Positions 23,501-35,248 of a DNA stretch of 64,000 bases are shown here, piece by piece; positions within the stretch are counted from its first letter, which is position 1; each line of letters starts with the position of its first letter. The position numbers were made by a program, and so were the translations under genes. The stretch lies in assembly GCA_000231825.2 (NCBI GenBank), contig JH720350.1, positions 428,760 to 492,759 on the forward strand, given 5' to 3'. Below the pieces are notes generated by a model that saw nothing but the letters and a program-made list of their open reading frames with translations, was not told the origin of the DNA and made no database searches. This stretch comes from Tetrahymena elliotti 4EA (lineage: Eukaryota; Ciliophora; Oligohymenophorea; Hymenostomatida; Tetrahymenidae).

Positions 23501-25121
23501 ATAGGCTGAGCACTAAATATATTTTTATCATAACCTTATCTACCTACTAATAAACCACCAGGAACATTTTCATTTTACATAGCTGATAGTTAATGTTAAT
23601 GAATATTAATCATAGCAGCTTTTTGAATCTCTCTTCTCCTATATTCATCTTTTTTTCTTTCTTCTTCTTCCCTCCTTCTTTCTTCTTAAATTTTTCTTTC
23701 CTCTTCTTCCTCTCTCCTTCTCTATTCTTCTAATTCTCTTTATTTTTTTTAGAGCTCCTCCTACTCTCTTTGTTTTCTTTCCTACTCTTTCCAATCAACT
23801 TTACCTTTTTCAGGAATTGGTAAATTAGGCTTAGCAGTTATGACAGCTTACTATTTAGGTTTATCTTCTACATAATCCTATATAATTAAACAAGTTAAAA
23901 AATGGGAAGTTTAAATTTTTTTAAGTTACATCAAATTTTTGCTCGTACTCTTCTGATTCCTCTTTTGCAATCAGTGGAGTCTATATAGGTACATAGTTTA
24001 TCTATTATTTTATTTTAGTTTCAATTTTCCTTTTTATATTTATTGTTCTTGTCTAAGAACTAGGTCTTTGCTATTCTTCTTTAGGCTACTGCTCAATTTC
24101 CTATGCTGGCTAATTCTTAATACCCCTTGAGGGATTTAACATATTTTTTTTATCAAATGGTTTTATACTTTAAACAGGAACTTGGTCTTCTTCGTCAGGT
24201 CTTTTTTAATATGTTGGTTCAATTAGACCTTCATCTTTCTTTCTAATAGGTCTAGTACTGAAAGATGGCTTTGATAAGATAGAATTGGATAGTGGCTAAT
24301 CTTAATTTTTTGGATTATCTTCAAAATTGGTATCACTTGTTGGTTTGGAAGTAGTTTAATTAGTTTCTAATTTTAAATATTAATTATTCATTTATCATTA
24401 GTTTGAAAAAAATTTCTATGCATTTTTAATACAATAAATAGCTCCTCATTTTTTATTTACTTATTTCTTTCATTTATTTATTTTTTTAAATATTTAGAAA
24501 ATATCTCTTTCTCAGACAAAATAAAATTGGAGTTAAGGGGAATATTTACTTTTTGCAAAGGGTTTTATACTATCATAAGGTGAAGCCTTTTTCAATGGAT
24601 TTTTATTGGCCATTTCATTTTTAATCAATTCATCTATTTCATTTTACGACTGTGAAACAGATCCTGGAGCCTTTTTAAATGCCATTTTTTGAGGCTTGAA
24701 AGGCTAACTCTAATTTGAATCAGCTTAACTTTATGTAAATTCATTATCATCTGTACTTTCTATGAAGGGACTTTCTCTTCCTTTATCTGTTCCTTTACGT
24801 AAATTAAACTAAGGACGACTAGATATATTTTTCACTTATTCTTCATCATTTTAATTCTGCTAAATTTACTATTTCAATAAAACTATAAATAAAGCTAGGT
24901 TTTTTATTAAAATCATACATATCCCCTTTATGGCTATTTGCTATTCATTGCATTTGCAATAAGTGCATCTACTTCTTCATAATCGCTTTTTTTCTATATT
25001 CAAAAAAAAAAAAGAATTTATCATTGTAGATATTTCCAGTTTATGATAGTTTATGAAGCAAAAAACTGCTAAATTATGTAATAAATACAATGTTAAATGG
25101 TTTCTTAGCTCCTGGTCTCAT
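20560..25121 (-). CDS. WDR60-like dynein-2 intermediate chain (DYNC2I1)
   Basis: A multi-exon gene on the minus strand, roughly 1,100-1,250 residues by my splicing. Exon 1 (25121-25089) encodes MRPGAKKPFNI, followed by a 95-nt intron. The N-terminal half is disordered and Gln-rich, with a long Glu/Arg/Lys helix (reverse of ~23640-23800). The next conserved block, DYEIYINKIKAGTLKNSADQ followed by LTQEIQADLL, matches the WDR60 signature region (YEMYIRNFG...DIQTEE). WD repeats follow, including LIAGTKEGSLNLWDLRETE and later ELLVAGYSDGSIK. WDR60 with WDR34 scaffolds the dynein-2 motor for retrograde intraflagellar transport, so the product should act in cilia. About ten short AT-rich introns interrupt the second half; several splice sites are approximate. 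The stop is TGA at 20560-20562. Confidence 0.8.
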
Positions 25122-25510
25122 TCCTTATCAGTAAATGTTCTTACTTATTTTAGATTTAGGTTATTATAAATTATGCAAATATATGCTGACTAATTCTATT
25201 TATAATTTTAAAAGAAGATCACCTTTCTACTACTTAGTAATATTTCAAGATTGTGTGATTAGTTATAAAAATCTTAATTAAATTTGTAATATTATAAAGA
25301 ATATTTATTATTACTTAATATTTACATAATAAATAATCAATCATTCAATTAATCTATCAGCCAATCCTACATGATATTTTCAAAATTTAATTTATTAAAA
25401 CAAAAAAATTGAATTAAGGATGCATCTTCATTTTATTAAAAATTAATCAATTAAAAAAGTAAAAAATACCAAATAGAAAAGAAAAAACACTACTTTTTTC
25501 CAAAAAAAAA
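25122..25510. other. Divergent intergenic region
   Basis: Upstream of the WDR60-like gene (minus) and of the possible small plus-strand gene at 25511, so it may hold promoters for both. Long T and A runs; no motif recognised. Confidence 0.5.
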
Positions 25511-25975
25511 ATGAATCACAATTATCATTCACTACTGCATAGTTAAAGAGATACAACTAGTTTTTTTAGAAAATTAAGTATCGTGGGTAAGCATACCTTA
25601 TCAACGCGCAAAACAAATATTGATATAACCTTGCTTACTGACATCATGTTAGAAATATTAAATGAGTCATTCGAGGATACTCAGCATGATCCATAGCCAT
25701 TTTCACACATGCAGTTATAAATGTCATTCATTCATTTTTGGAAGAAATAGAAAATTTTTCAATCTACTTAAAATAAAATTATGATAAAATTATTCTTAAT
25801 TTTATCTGCATACAAATATCATGGAGCTTTCCTAATTGTTAAAAGGTATGCAATCAACCAATCAATAACTAACTGCTTTAAGATATTAATTATCAGCATA
25901 CAGAAAAATAAAAAGTATGTTACACTGAGAAGAAAAACAAAAAGTTCATCTCGAATTCAAATGATATTAATATGA
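25511..25975 (+). CDS. Hypothetical small protein, overlaps start of palindrome array
   Basis: One frame of 154 codons under the ciliate code, starting MNHNYHSLLHSQRDTTSFFR. The first ~90 residues look like real protein: balanced charge, local GC above the surrounding DNA, and a predicted helix around TLLTDIMLEILNESFED. The last ~60 codons (ILIISIQKNKKYV...) lie in the first palindromes of the array and may not be coding; an intron or earlier 3' end cannot be excluded. No family recognised. A chance TGA-free frame of this length is not very rare here, so confidence is moderate. If real, the array would form its 3' part or 3' untranslated region. Confidence 0.45.
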
Positions 25976-26971
25976 ATTAATGTTAATGATCTGTATGCAG
26001 AAATCGTATACAAATAAAAAAATTTAATAAATGGGATTAGAAAGAATTCCCTCATACAATAAAACAAAATGTATGAATAAGCAACTATTGAAAAAAAAAT
26101 TGATCTATAAATGAAAATATTTAATTATCTGTATACAAAGCTTGGAAGATAGAGAAATTATGAGAATAAATATTCGCATACAAGAAAAAATGTATGCCAG
26201 CTTGATGCTGCTCATTCTTAGATGTTGATTTATAAAAATAAATGATCAACTGCATACATAAACTCTAATGTATGCAATTTATTAACAGAAAAATTATTCA
26301 AAAATTGAATTGGAGAAATCCTCATACAAGAAAGAATGTATGATCTTAAATCAAGAGATATCTATTAAAATTAAAAAGCGATTTATCACAAAAATGATCT
26401 AAATCTGCATACAGAAATTTAGTTATGCAAATAAATAGCTAAATCTAGCTAGTAGATAGACATAGCTCATAGAAGTTTCCTCATACAAGAATAACATAGA
26501 ATGATAAACTAAATAAATTGATACTCTTTTTTAAAGATTTATCTGCATATAAAATTTAATATGCAATTATCTTAAAAAGCAAGATTAATAAAATAATCAT
26601 CATATAAATTTAATATGATATTGAAGATTAGTATAAAAACTAATCAATTAAAAATATTTACTGATGTATCTTTTACAGAATTCATCTGCATATAAAATTA
26701 AATATGCAAGCAACTATCTTAAAAAAACTAGATTACTAGTAATAATCATCATATAAATTTAATATGATTAAAGATTCGTTTGAAATACTAACAAACTAAA
26801 TAATTGATACTCTTTTTAAAAGATGTATCTGCATATAAATTTTAATATGCAAATATCTAATAAAGCTAGATTATAAGAAATAATCATCATATAGATTTAA
26901 TATGATAAAAAATGTGGATTATTCAATTAATCCCTATGAAATTTTAATTCTGCATACAAATTTAGTATGTA
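25807..26971 (+). repeat. Array of alternating short palindromes (type A / type B)
   Basis: Seventeen inverted repeats alternate at ~55-95-bp spacing. Type A arms are TGCATAC/GTATGCA or TGCATAT/ATATGCA (for example 26251-26276, 26544-26565, 26687-26708, 26830-26851). Type B arms are TCATACA/TGTATGA or ATCATAT/ATATGAT (26052-26076, 26322-26343, 26599-26619, 26748-26768, 26886-26906). Most have a 7-8-base A/T loop; the earliest are looser. One A plus one B forms a unit of ~120-170 bp; the three units between 26517 and 26910 also share flanking sequence (TTGATACTCTTTTT...). When one arm changes C to T the other arm changes G to A, so pairing is preserved. Not a CRISPR array (no identical repeats or unique spacers). 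Confidence 0.88.
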
Positions 26972-28440
26972 TTGCTATGCATGATCAACTGAAATTGTTG
27001 GCATATTTTTTGAAATTACTTCAATTCATATGACTTTCGTTTAAGTAAACCCTAATTGCTAGCAACAAAAAGTTTTTCAAGCCACCAAGAATTTCTATGA
27101 ATAAAAATAGTATTACGTTAAATAAACAAAAAAAACAAATTCTTTTCCCTAATAATATAGAAACAATGAAAAAATGAGCAAAAGGCAATTAATAAATATA
27201 TCCAAAATGAATTTTAACAAATCAATGTGACAATTGATATTTTTAGTTTTACTCAATGTGGCAGTTGAGATTTCAGATCATAAGTTTTTAAAAATTAAAT
27301 CAAATAAAAAATAAATTAATTAAATCAAAAATGAAAGAAAGAAAAAATAAAAAAATATTAATAAAAAAACCTTAAATTAAAAATAGGAAAAACAACAAAA
27401 ATTGAAGATAAAGAAAGAAAAATTATGAAAATGAAAATAATATTAAACAATCAACTTAACCTACAATAAAACCAAATAACTCATAATCTTAAACTAAAAA
27501 TATCTACTTACAATTATTACGCTCACAAAATCTTTATTTTAATTTATTTTTAATACATTTTTAATTTGATTAAGAGCTACTTTTTGTTGTGATTAAATGT
27601 TTTGAAATAAATAAAGTAAACCTTTTTAAGGACTCTAAGCTTATTTTATTTGTGAATATTTTTAAGAAGAATTAATGATGAATTTAAAATTATTTTGAAA
27701 TAAATTAAAGTTTATTTTGTATTTTTAAAAAAGGAATAATGGAAATTGAATTAAATAATAATTTAATTTTTTAATAGTGAAACCAAAACTTTATGAAGAA
27801 TTGTAAAACCTCAATTTCCATGTTTTTAATTAAATGTTATCTATCTATCAATCATTTATTTTGGTTTTATGGTCTATGGTATTTAGCATTTAAAAAGATT
27901 ATCAAATCAATAATAAAAAAATTAATTAATTGTAAAAAGTAATTTGAATTTACTTTTTTTCAAAATTTTGAGCTAATTTAAGATAATGATAATTGAAATA
28001 CTGAAATTTTAAATAAAAAAACTTATGTTTTTACCTACAAAAGATAATACTAAGGTAATCATCTTCAATATTTTTTTAGGAAATGTAAAAAGAAATAACT
28101 TGAAAAAAAGATGATATTAAGAATTACGATTGTGTTGGATACATTTAAAAACACATATCATACAGAATTAATCTTTATTTAATTATTATAATATTTATAT
28201 ATAGTAAAATTTCTATTAAATTGATTGATAAGTTGATAGCTTTTAAATGTGAAAATTTTTTAATTACTAATATAAATTTTTTTTCTCTATATATTATGAA
28301 TGATATTTATCTCAGCAAAATAAACTTTATTTTTATTATGGTTTTTATAAATGGATTTATTTATTTTGATAGTGATAGTTAAATTTTTAGCAATAAAATG
28401 CACATCTTCTTACAAGCTTTCCAACTACTTAATTTCCTTT
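26972..28440. other. Intergenic region after the palindrome array
   Basis: Holds a weak 66-codon frame (27030-27230) and a short imperfect direct repeat, CAATGTGACAATTGATATTT near 27221 and CAATGTGGCAGTTGAGATTT near 27255. The remaining 1.1 kb is AT-rich with nothing recognised. Confidence 0.45.
27030..27230 (+). CDS. Weak small open frame, unknown
   Basis: Sixty-six codons starting MTFVQVNPNCQQQKVF, Gln/Lys/Asn-rich, ending ISKMNFNKSM. Local GC is a little above the background in the first third. The length is about what chance gives with a single stop codon, and no family is recognised. Confidence 0.2.
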
Positions 28441-29874
28441 TCACTTAGGAGCATCGTCATCATTAAATTCTAAATAAGCTACAACACATGTAATATCATC
28501 ACAACCAAATTTAAGATAAGGCAAATCACCAATCTTAGAGGAATTCTTTTTATTTTTATTCATATCATCCCATCTTGCTCTACATTCTGCAACAAGAGCA
28601 CTGGCTACGTTTTCTTAATTTGCATTATCTTTATCATTTTTATCAAACTTTTCATTTTATACTGGTGGCTAGTATTAAAGAACAAAGCCGACAACCTATT
28701 TGATTAAAAAATTAAGTTAATAAAAGTGTTTTTATTTAAGGTTAATTAAGTTTAAATTAATATCTATTTTTGAATAGACTTAAATTGATTTAATACAGAA
28801 TGTTTATTCAATTAAAAAAGTAAGAATTACCTCTGCAGATGACATAACATCCCACACACCATCAGATCCAATAACTATAAATTTATCTTATCTAGTAAGT
28901 TCTATGCGCTATATTTCTGGTTCACTGATGAGACCAATTTTTTTGGCCTAAAGATCTCCAAGTGTTCTTGTCATAGCAATACCTGGACCTTCATCATCAG
29001 CCCAAACTCTGTAAGGACCGACTGGGACACCATCATGAATTAACTTTTCAATTTTACCTCCCGATCTAATAACTATTTTAAAGTAAAAAAAAATATTGCA
29101 AATTTCTATCAATAAAAGCATCAATCGAATAGACAAATTTCTAATATAAATTATTTAAAATAACTAAAACAGCTATTCAAAAAGTCAAATTTTTTCAATG
29201 TCTCTTTCAAAATTTGTTGAAGAAAAATAAAAAAATGAAATTTTCTTCTTTATTTTGCTAGAACAAATTAAATCAATATATTTAAATTTACTTCTTTCTC
29301 TTTCATCTGGGCGAGTAGGTTTGTGATCATATGATAATTCAATAGCTAGCTTTTCTTTATTAGTATGTCTGAACAAAACAGCTCTAGAATCTCCAAGGTT
29401 AGCAATATAACATATATTTTTTTGAATGAAAATGGCTATAGAACAAGTTCCTGAGTTGGAGTAATCGATACCAGAAGACTTTAATTTACTCTCAGCACTC
29501 TTGAATGCTGCTCTTAAAAATTACTCTCTTGCTTTATCATTAGTAAGACCTTTAATTTTTTTATTATTTTTTTCAAGATAAGTCTAGATGTAATCGTTAG
29601 CGGCTTGACTGGCTTCTTTACCTGAAGAACCGTGACCATCATATACTGCAAAGAAGTGACATTCATCTATAAATTTTTCCATAATACAATGTGAGTCCTA
29701 GCATTCTGTTTTTTTAGGACCATAACCCATTTTGAAAGCACCAAACATTTTAACATCTTTTAAAGGGTTAACTTGGTTTTTAGCTAAATTTGTCGTCTCG
29801 ACTTTCTTCTTCTTTCCTTTCTTTTTCTTATTTTTATAAGAATTGTTTGACCCAAACATGTTCATCAAAAACAT
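28441..29874 (-). CDS. PP2C-type serine/threonine phosphatase (PPM family)
   Basis: Three exons (29874-29292, 29072-28831, 28695-28441) encode 359 residues. PPM phosphatases are metal-dependent, with two Mn/Mg ions held by conserved Asp residues. Visible motifs in order: QDSHCI, FFAVYDGHGSSGKEAS (metal-binding DGHG), IANLGDSRAVL, DHKPTRPDERERI, SGGKIEKL, IAMTRTLGD, FIVIGSDGVWDVMSSAEV and CDDITCVVAYL, i.e. all the catalytic Asp positions. The N-terminus has a basic Lys-rich stretch (YKNKKKKGKKKK) that could act as a nuclear or membrane-binding signal. No signal peptide. Introns (~219 and ~135 nt) are AT-rich with GT/AG ends and phases that preserve motif order. Substrate unknown. Confidence 0.94.
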
Positions 29875-31276
29875 TTTCGCTTAGTAGGCTTAGCCTTTAC
29901 AATAATGATTTTTTTTTACTAGAAAAGAGACCTTTTCTTTTGATTTTTAATAATTATTGTAATTTTTCTGTTGATTTAAATATAATTGATTTTGATTGAA
30001 TGCTATTTCATTCATATGCTGAACAAAATATACAAAAAACATAGTTATTAATTTCTTGATTGATTGTTCTTTTTCTTGAAAGCTAATTTTTTTATTTACC
30101 ATCAACATACATACATATATACAGGCCTAACATCTAATAAATTATTTATAATTTCACTTTTGTTATAGTTAAACTCTTTCTCCAACATTTAAAATTTTCA
30201 TTTTATTTTGAAAAAATTTCTTAACTCTCATTATGTATTTCATTATATCAACATAGGTTATTTAATGCACAATTCTTATTCTCACACCTTAAAAAAGAGA
30301 TGTAGACTAATTGACCTAAAAACTTATCTTTCATTTAATTCAAGAGCTAATTTTTACATATTTTTAAATGCATTAACCATTATCCATAATTTAAATATAT
30401 ACTTCGTCTATTTAAAAATAATTACCCAATCCAAATAATTTAATTATCATATTCAAATTATTGAAATTTATTGTTCTAGTTTGAATATTAATAAATATCA
30501 AATTTAATTTAACAACATACAAATTACCTCAATTTTTATAACTCATAAAAACTTATATTTAAACATCCTTTTTTTAAGAATAAAAAGTTGTTTTTGAAGT
30601 AGTTTTTGAAATAATAAGTGTTTTAATATTTCAAATGTACTTATTCATATTATAAACAACTTACCTTATTGATTGTACTTTATTTTGAAACTAAGAGGTT
30701 CTTAATATTGTTTTTTTCTTTTTTTCAAAAATATGACTTGATGTGGTTATTTGAAGTGAAAATCATTACTAAGAAATCTTAATTTAAAAATAGTGATCAT
30801 TATTTAGAATGCTATTTCATTTATTTTTTTAATAGATTTAAATATTAAAAATAATTCTCTGTATTCAAAATTTTAAATAGCAATAAGAATTTTAAAAATG
30901 ATTTAAAATAAGTTTGTTAAATTTAATTAGTTTTGATTATGTTTCATCAGATAAATTTGTTAATTTTTAAATCTGTACAATCAAATTTTATGGGACCTTA
31001 GCTTTTCCCTCTTGAACAAGGATTTTATTTATGAAAGTTTTATTTGTTTTTTATTCATTTTATATTAAATTATGGAGTAAATTAATTTAGAATATGATAA
31101 AATTATTTATGAATTTAATGAAAAGAGAGAGAGAGAGGGTGATTAAATTGAATAGAAAAAAAAATTTAATAATGGCATTTAATTCAATTTATTTAAGTAA
31201 ATACAAATTACTATTTAAAATATATTAATATTTTATATGAAACATGTAATTTATGTTTAGCAATTAACTTGATTCC
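29875..31276. other. AT-rich intergenic region
   Basis: No gene recognised; frames at 29790-29999 and 30208-30438 have no coding character. A short (GA)n run occurs near 31123-31138. Lies upstream of the PP2C gene and at the 3' end of the secreted-protein gene. Confidence 0.55.
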
Positions 31277-31855
31277 TCATTCTTCTAAATATTCATCAGC
31301 TTCATTGAGGACCTTCTTAATGAGTCTAACATGTCTTTCTTTGCTGTTAATGGTTTAGGTTAAATTTTGATTTAACTAATCTAACTATCTGTATTTTTAT
31401 CCATAAAATTCAGTGTATAAAGAATAGTCAGCATAAATAAATTCAGATAGATTAATAGCTGAAGAATTGTCAGTATTGTAGAAAGCATAAATTGAGGGAA
31501 GTACTTAAACGTTTCTTGGGAAAGCATTTACTTTATAGATTTATGAGCGATTATAAAGAAGAGCTCCTACATCTTAAGGACTAAAGCCAGGGAGACCATC
31601 AGAGTATTAGAAGAGATTAAACTCTTCTTAGAATTTCTAGTTAGCAAATGTTAAGTTAGTCAAATAAGGAGTAAGTACCTAAATAATCTATTAGGTTTCG
31701 TTAATTTAGCCTTAATAGTAATTGATTCTTTGATTGTAAGCATTTAAGGTGTTGTTAAGTTTTCTAATTACATTTCTGTCTAATTATTCAATATCGTTTG
31801 CAAACACTGAGTTAGCTAAAACTCCTAATAATAACAAAGCAATTAAGTATTTCAT
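31277..31855 (-). CDS. Small secreted protein, unknown family
   Basis: A single exon of 192 residues. A clear signal peptide (MKYLIALLLLGVLANSVFA, cleavage likely after A19) leads a soluble, helical, Gln/Asn-rich chain without cysteines apart from none visible, with N-glycosylation sequons (NNT, NET, NLT, NRS, NSS, NLS). Heptad-like stretches (IEQLDRNVIRKLNNTLNAYN and LDQLNQNLTQTINSKERHV) suggest two coiled helices flanking a Tyr/Phe-rich middle. No catalytic motif or retention signal is seen. It may be a secretory-granule, lysosomal or extracellular protein. The function cannot be named from sequence. Confidence 0.85.
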
Positions 31856-33059
31856 TTTTTTAATATTTTTGAGGTATTTATTTTATAAATTTATTTATTA
31901 TTTATGAGATTTTAGATAAAAAAATCTTTTTTTTTGAATAAGCAAAAGCTCAAATGAAATAGAAATCTGACGTTTGGGTGTTAGCATTAATTAAATTTAG
32001 TTTAATGTGTCAATTTAATTTATGGTAAAAAGATCAAGGAAAATTAAAAAATACTACTAAGGATTTTTAAGGTAATGATCTCAAAATTATTTTTTTTACC
32101 TTGAAATAAAGCTAAAGCTAGTAGATAGTTAGTATATTTATCTACTATCTGTCAATTATTTTAAAATGATTGGGAAGAATGTCATTAACAAATAGTATAA
32201 AAAATATTTAGAACATTTATAGAAATCAATTATTTTAATTTTCTTCTCCTTTTAGTATTTCTCAAAATCTTCTTAAATAAATGCTAAATGAAAATTTGTG
32301 GTATCAATAAAATTTTTACTCTTAAAAGATAAGGCTTTAAAAGTTTCAATTCAAGCATAAGTAAAATTAACTTAAATTAGAGTAAAATATATAAAAATGT
32401 GGAGATATTTAATCATAAACCACAAATTTCTTTTCAACTGAAATTGAAATACCATAAAAATTAATTTTTTCTTTGAGAAAACTTTACATAAACAAACAAT
32501 ACTCTTAGAGTCTAAGTATTATTCTTTTCATTTTTTATGACTAAAAATGGCTTAAACAATGATCTGGTTGAGCTCTAAACTAAAATATTTCAAAATAATT
32601 TTAAAAAACTAGAAATTCAATTCATTTTTTAAAGATGATTTTATGATAAATTTATTTTTAATTGTTTTTTTCTTGTGAATTTTTCATTTTTTGCTAATTT
32701 AATAAGTGAAACATAAATTTGTTAAAAAATACCTAACTTTTTTGTTGAAAATATTGAGACTTAAAAATATTTCTTCAGTTTAATTTTATAGAATTGTTAA
32801 TGTATCAACAATTTTTTTAATATTCTTATAAAAATAAAAAATAATATTGCATTTAGTATATTAAAATTTGGTAGTACTTACTATCAATTATTTTAGAATA
32901 TCAGTGTTAATATAAGCTATTAATCAATTTATTTCAAATCAATAGAGATCTAATTGAAACATTTTGAGTTCTTAAGAAATTCAAATTTTTTTGTTTATTG
33001 TTTGGATAATTTATAGTATGCTTATAATATAAAACACTATAAAGTAAACTTGATTAAAA
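31856..33059. other. AT-rich intergenic region
   Basis: Upstream of both the secreted-protein gene (minus) and the small coiled-coil gene (plus). An 8-bp inverted repeat AGTAGATA/TATCTACT with an 11-base loop lies at 32120-32146. Nothing else recognised. Confidence 0.5.
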
Positions 33060-33349
33060 ATGAAAGATTAGGTTAGCCAAATCAATCAAGAATTTTTATA
33101 ATAAGGTTAAAAGGAAGTATCTACTAATTAGACAAGGGCATAGATTCAATAAAAATTCTCATTCTTAAAGTAAACTGATTACCATATTTTTTTTATCTCA
33201 ATTTTCAAATTAAAAAAAGGGAGCTACTTGATAAATAAAATGTTCAGATCAAAGAGGTGAAGGAATCTATGAGGTAAATTGAAGTAAAATCTAATGAGAT
33301 TTCTCAAAACCTTGATGAATTTTCACTTGATCTACAATAACAGCTCTGA
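33060..33349 (+). CDS. Small coiled-coil protein, two exons
   Basis: Exons 33060-33169 and 33220-33349 join across a 50-nt intron (GTAAAC...AAAAAG) into 79 residues. The junction completes a Lys codon and keeps one helical register: MKDQVSQINQEFLQQGQKEV, then FSFLKELLDKQNVQIKEVKE, then SMRQIEVKSNEISQNLDEF. Nearly the whole chain is a predicted coiled coil with hydrophobic heptad positions. The size and pattern resemble small subunits of BLOC/BORC-type or SNARE-associated complexes, but I cannot assign a family. Support comes from coding composition on both sides of a well-formed intron. Confidence 0.6.
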
Positions 33350-35248
33350 TTCAATAATCAAATGTTGCAAAAGAGAGTTATTGATTATAATTAATGATAT
33401 ATTTATGACATCAACAATTACAAATTCAACCTCTAAAAAAGAAAATGCAAAATGATTTGATGATTAATAATTAATCAAAACATAATGCTTTGAAATACTC
33501 ATGCTCTTACTATAAAATTAACGATTTTTTATATAAAAATTGAAATTAAATCTCATCTTATAAATTGTATATAAAAATTGTAAATATTTATTTCTTTTTA
33601 GGTTTTAAAAGTATCAAACAAGCCTATTAAAAACTAAATATATACATAAATTATTGTTTAACTTAGCAAACATATTTATTTTTAAATTTTTGAGCAATTA
33701 GAGTATTTTCAAATATTTATTTAACCTTTAAAATAATTGTAAAAAATAATATCATAAAAAATTTAATTAATTAAGCAGAAATACATTTTAAAGCAAAAAC
33801 ATAAATTTATTTTGATTTATAAATGATAATTAAAAAATAAATAAATAGAATACTAAATTAACCTGCAAAATTTAATTTATTTTTTTCTGAGTTTCTTTCC
33901 TTATCAAGATTAAATTTGTTTCAAAAAAAAAAATTTTAGCTGATAAAATTTTTTAAGATTTTTAAAACAAAATAATGTACTTTATGCTATTAGCATATCT
34001 AAAACTTAAATTTATAGCTAAAATACTTAATACAATTCAAGCGAGCTATCATTGAATTACATTTACTTATTTTTTGCTAAAAAGAGAAAGTTATTTTCTT
34101 ATATTTATAAAGCGATTCATTTATTTATTAATATTAACTTGGTAGAATTATTAAGATAGAAAGTAAAATGAAATTTATTAAAATAAAAATAAACATAAGG
34201 GGTAATACACAGATTTATTATGCATTTATTACTTATTAACACAATAATTCCCTAAAAATATTAAAAGTTATCATTTTTCCTATTTATTTCTAATAAAAAA
34301 TTAACTTATGTTTAAGTTAGGATGAAAAAGCTATTTATAAAATAAATATTAAAAAAATGTTAAATTAATATAAAATAAACATTTAGTAATTTCGACTAAA
34401 TAAAATACAGAGTAGCTACAATATATTTTTTGTTATATGACAGACAGATTCATTAATAGGAAAAATAGGAAATTTTCTGAATTGAAATCAAATTAATATA
34501 TATTAATGGTTTATTATAAGCAGCTGTACAAATGTTTAAAGTTTCTAATTCATTTTAAGATTAAATAAAATCTATTTCATGCACAAATAGAAAAAGAAAT
34601 ATGCAAACAACTATGCACGCTTATTTTTAAATTAGGCAGTATTCGGTTTTTAATGTTTCAATCAAATAATTTTAAATAAAAAAATTAACAAAATTGATCA
34701 GAAATGAAAGACTGAAGAAAAGGAATGATTCTGATTTTAAAGATTTTAAAGATACAAACATCTATATTAAAAAATGAATAGGAAACAAACAAATGAAAAT
34801 AAACAAATAAAATGACTTGTTAGCAGGCTTCGCATCAGTATTTATATTTATTAATATAGAAATGGTCTTACTAACAACAAAAAAATATTAAAATCATTGA
34901 TAAATGAAAAGAATATAATAAAAGCATCAATTAAAACATAAAATTTTGTAATAATTATTATAAATTTGATAACTATTTTGAGCATTGATTTTGCAATAAG
35001 TAGATTTAATAAATAATCTTAAACAAAACAAATTCTTTCTAGCTAAACAAACAATAGCTCAAATTTTTAAAGCCATTAAATAGATCAAACTTTAGCAATA
35101 GAATCATAATTTAACATCTACGAACAACATAGAAACCACATCAAAAGATCTAAAAAGAATACTTCTTGATTGATTCTTGAATATTAAATAGTTATAAATA
35201 AATAATTCTACCTCTAAAGTTCATATAAAAATATACAATTCATAGCTA
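33350..35248. other. AT-rich intergenic region
   Basis: About 1.9 kb with no gene recognised. Inverted arms TTGTTAG (34816-34822) and CTAACAA (34870-34876) enclose a slightly GC-richer segment, but it does not fold as a tRNA. Confidence 0.5.

Noticed and set aside
25807..26971. CRISPR-like appearance of the palindrome array
   Set aside because: Repeats are not identical, alternate between two types, have no unique spacers of constant size, and the genome is eukaryotic.
34816..34876. Possible tRNA (7-bp end-pairing arms)
   Set aside because: No T-loop/B-box, no anticodon arm and no D-arm could be drawn between the arms.
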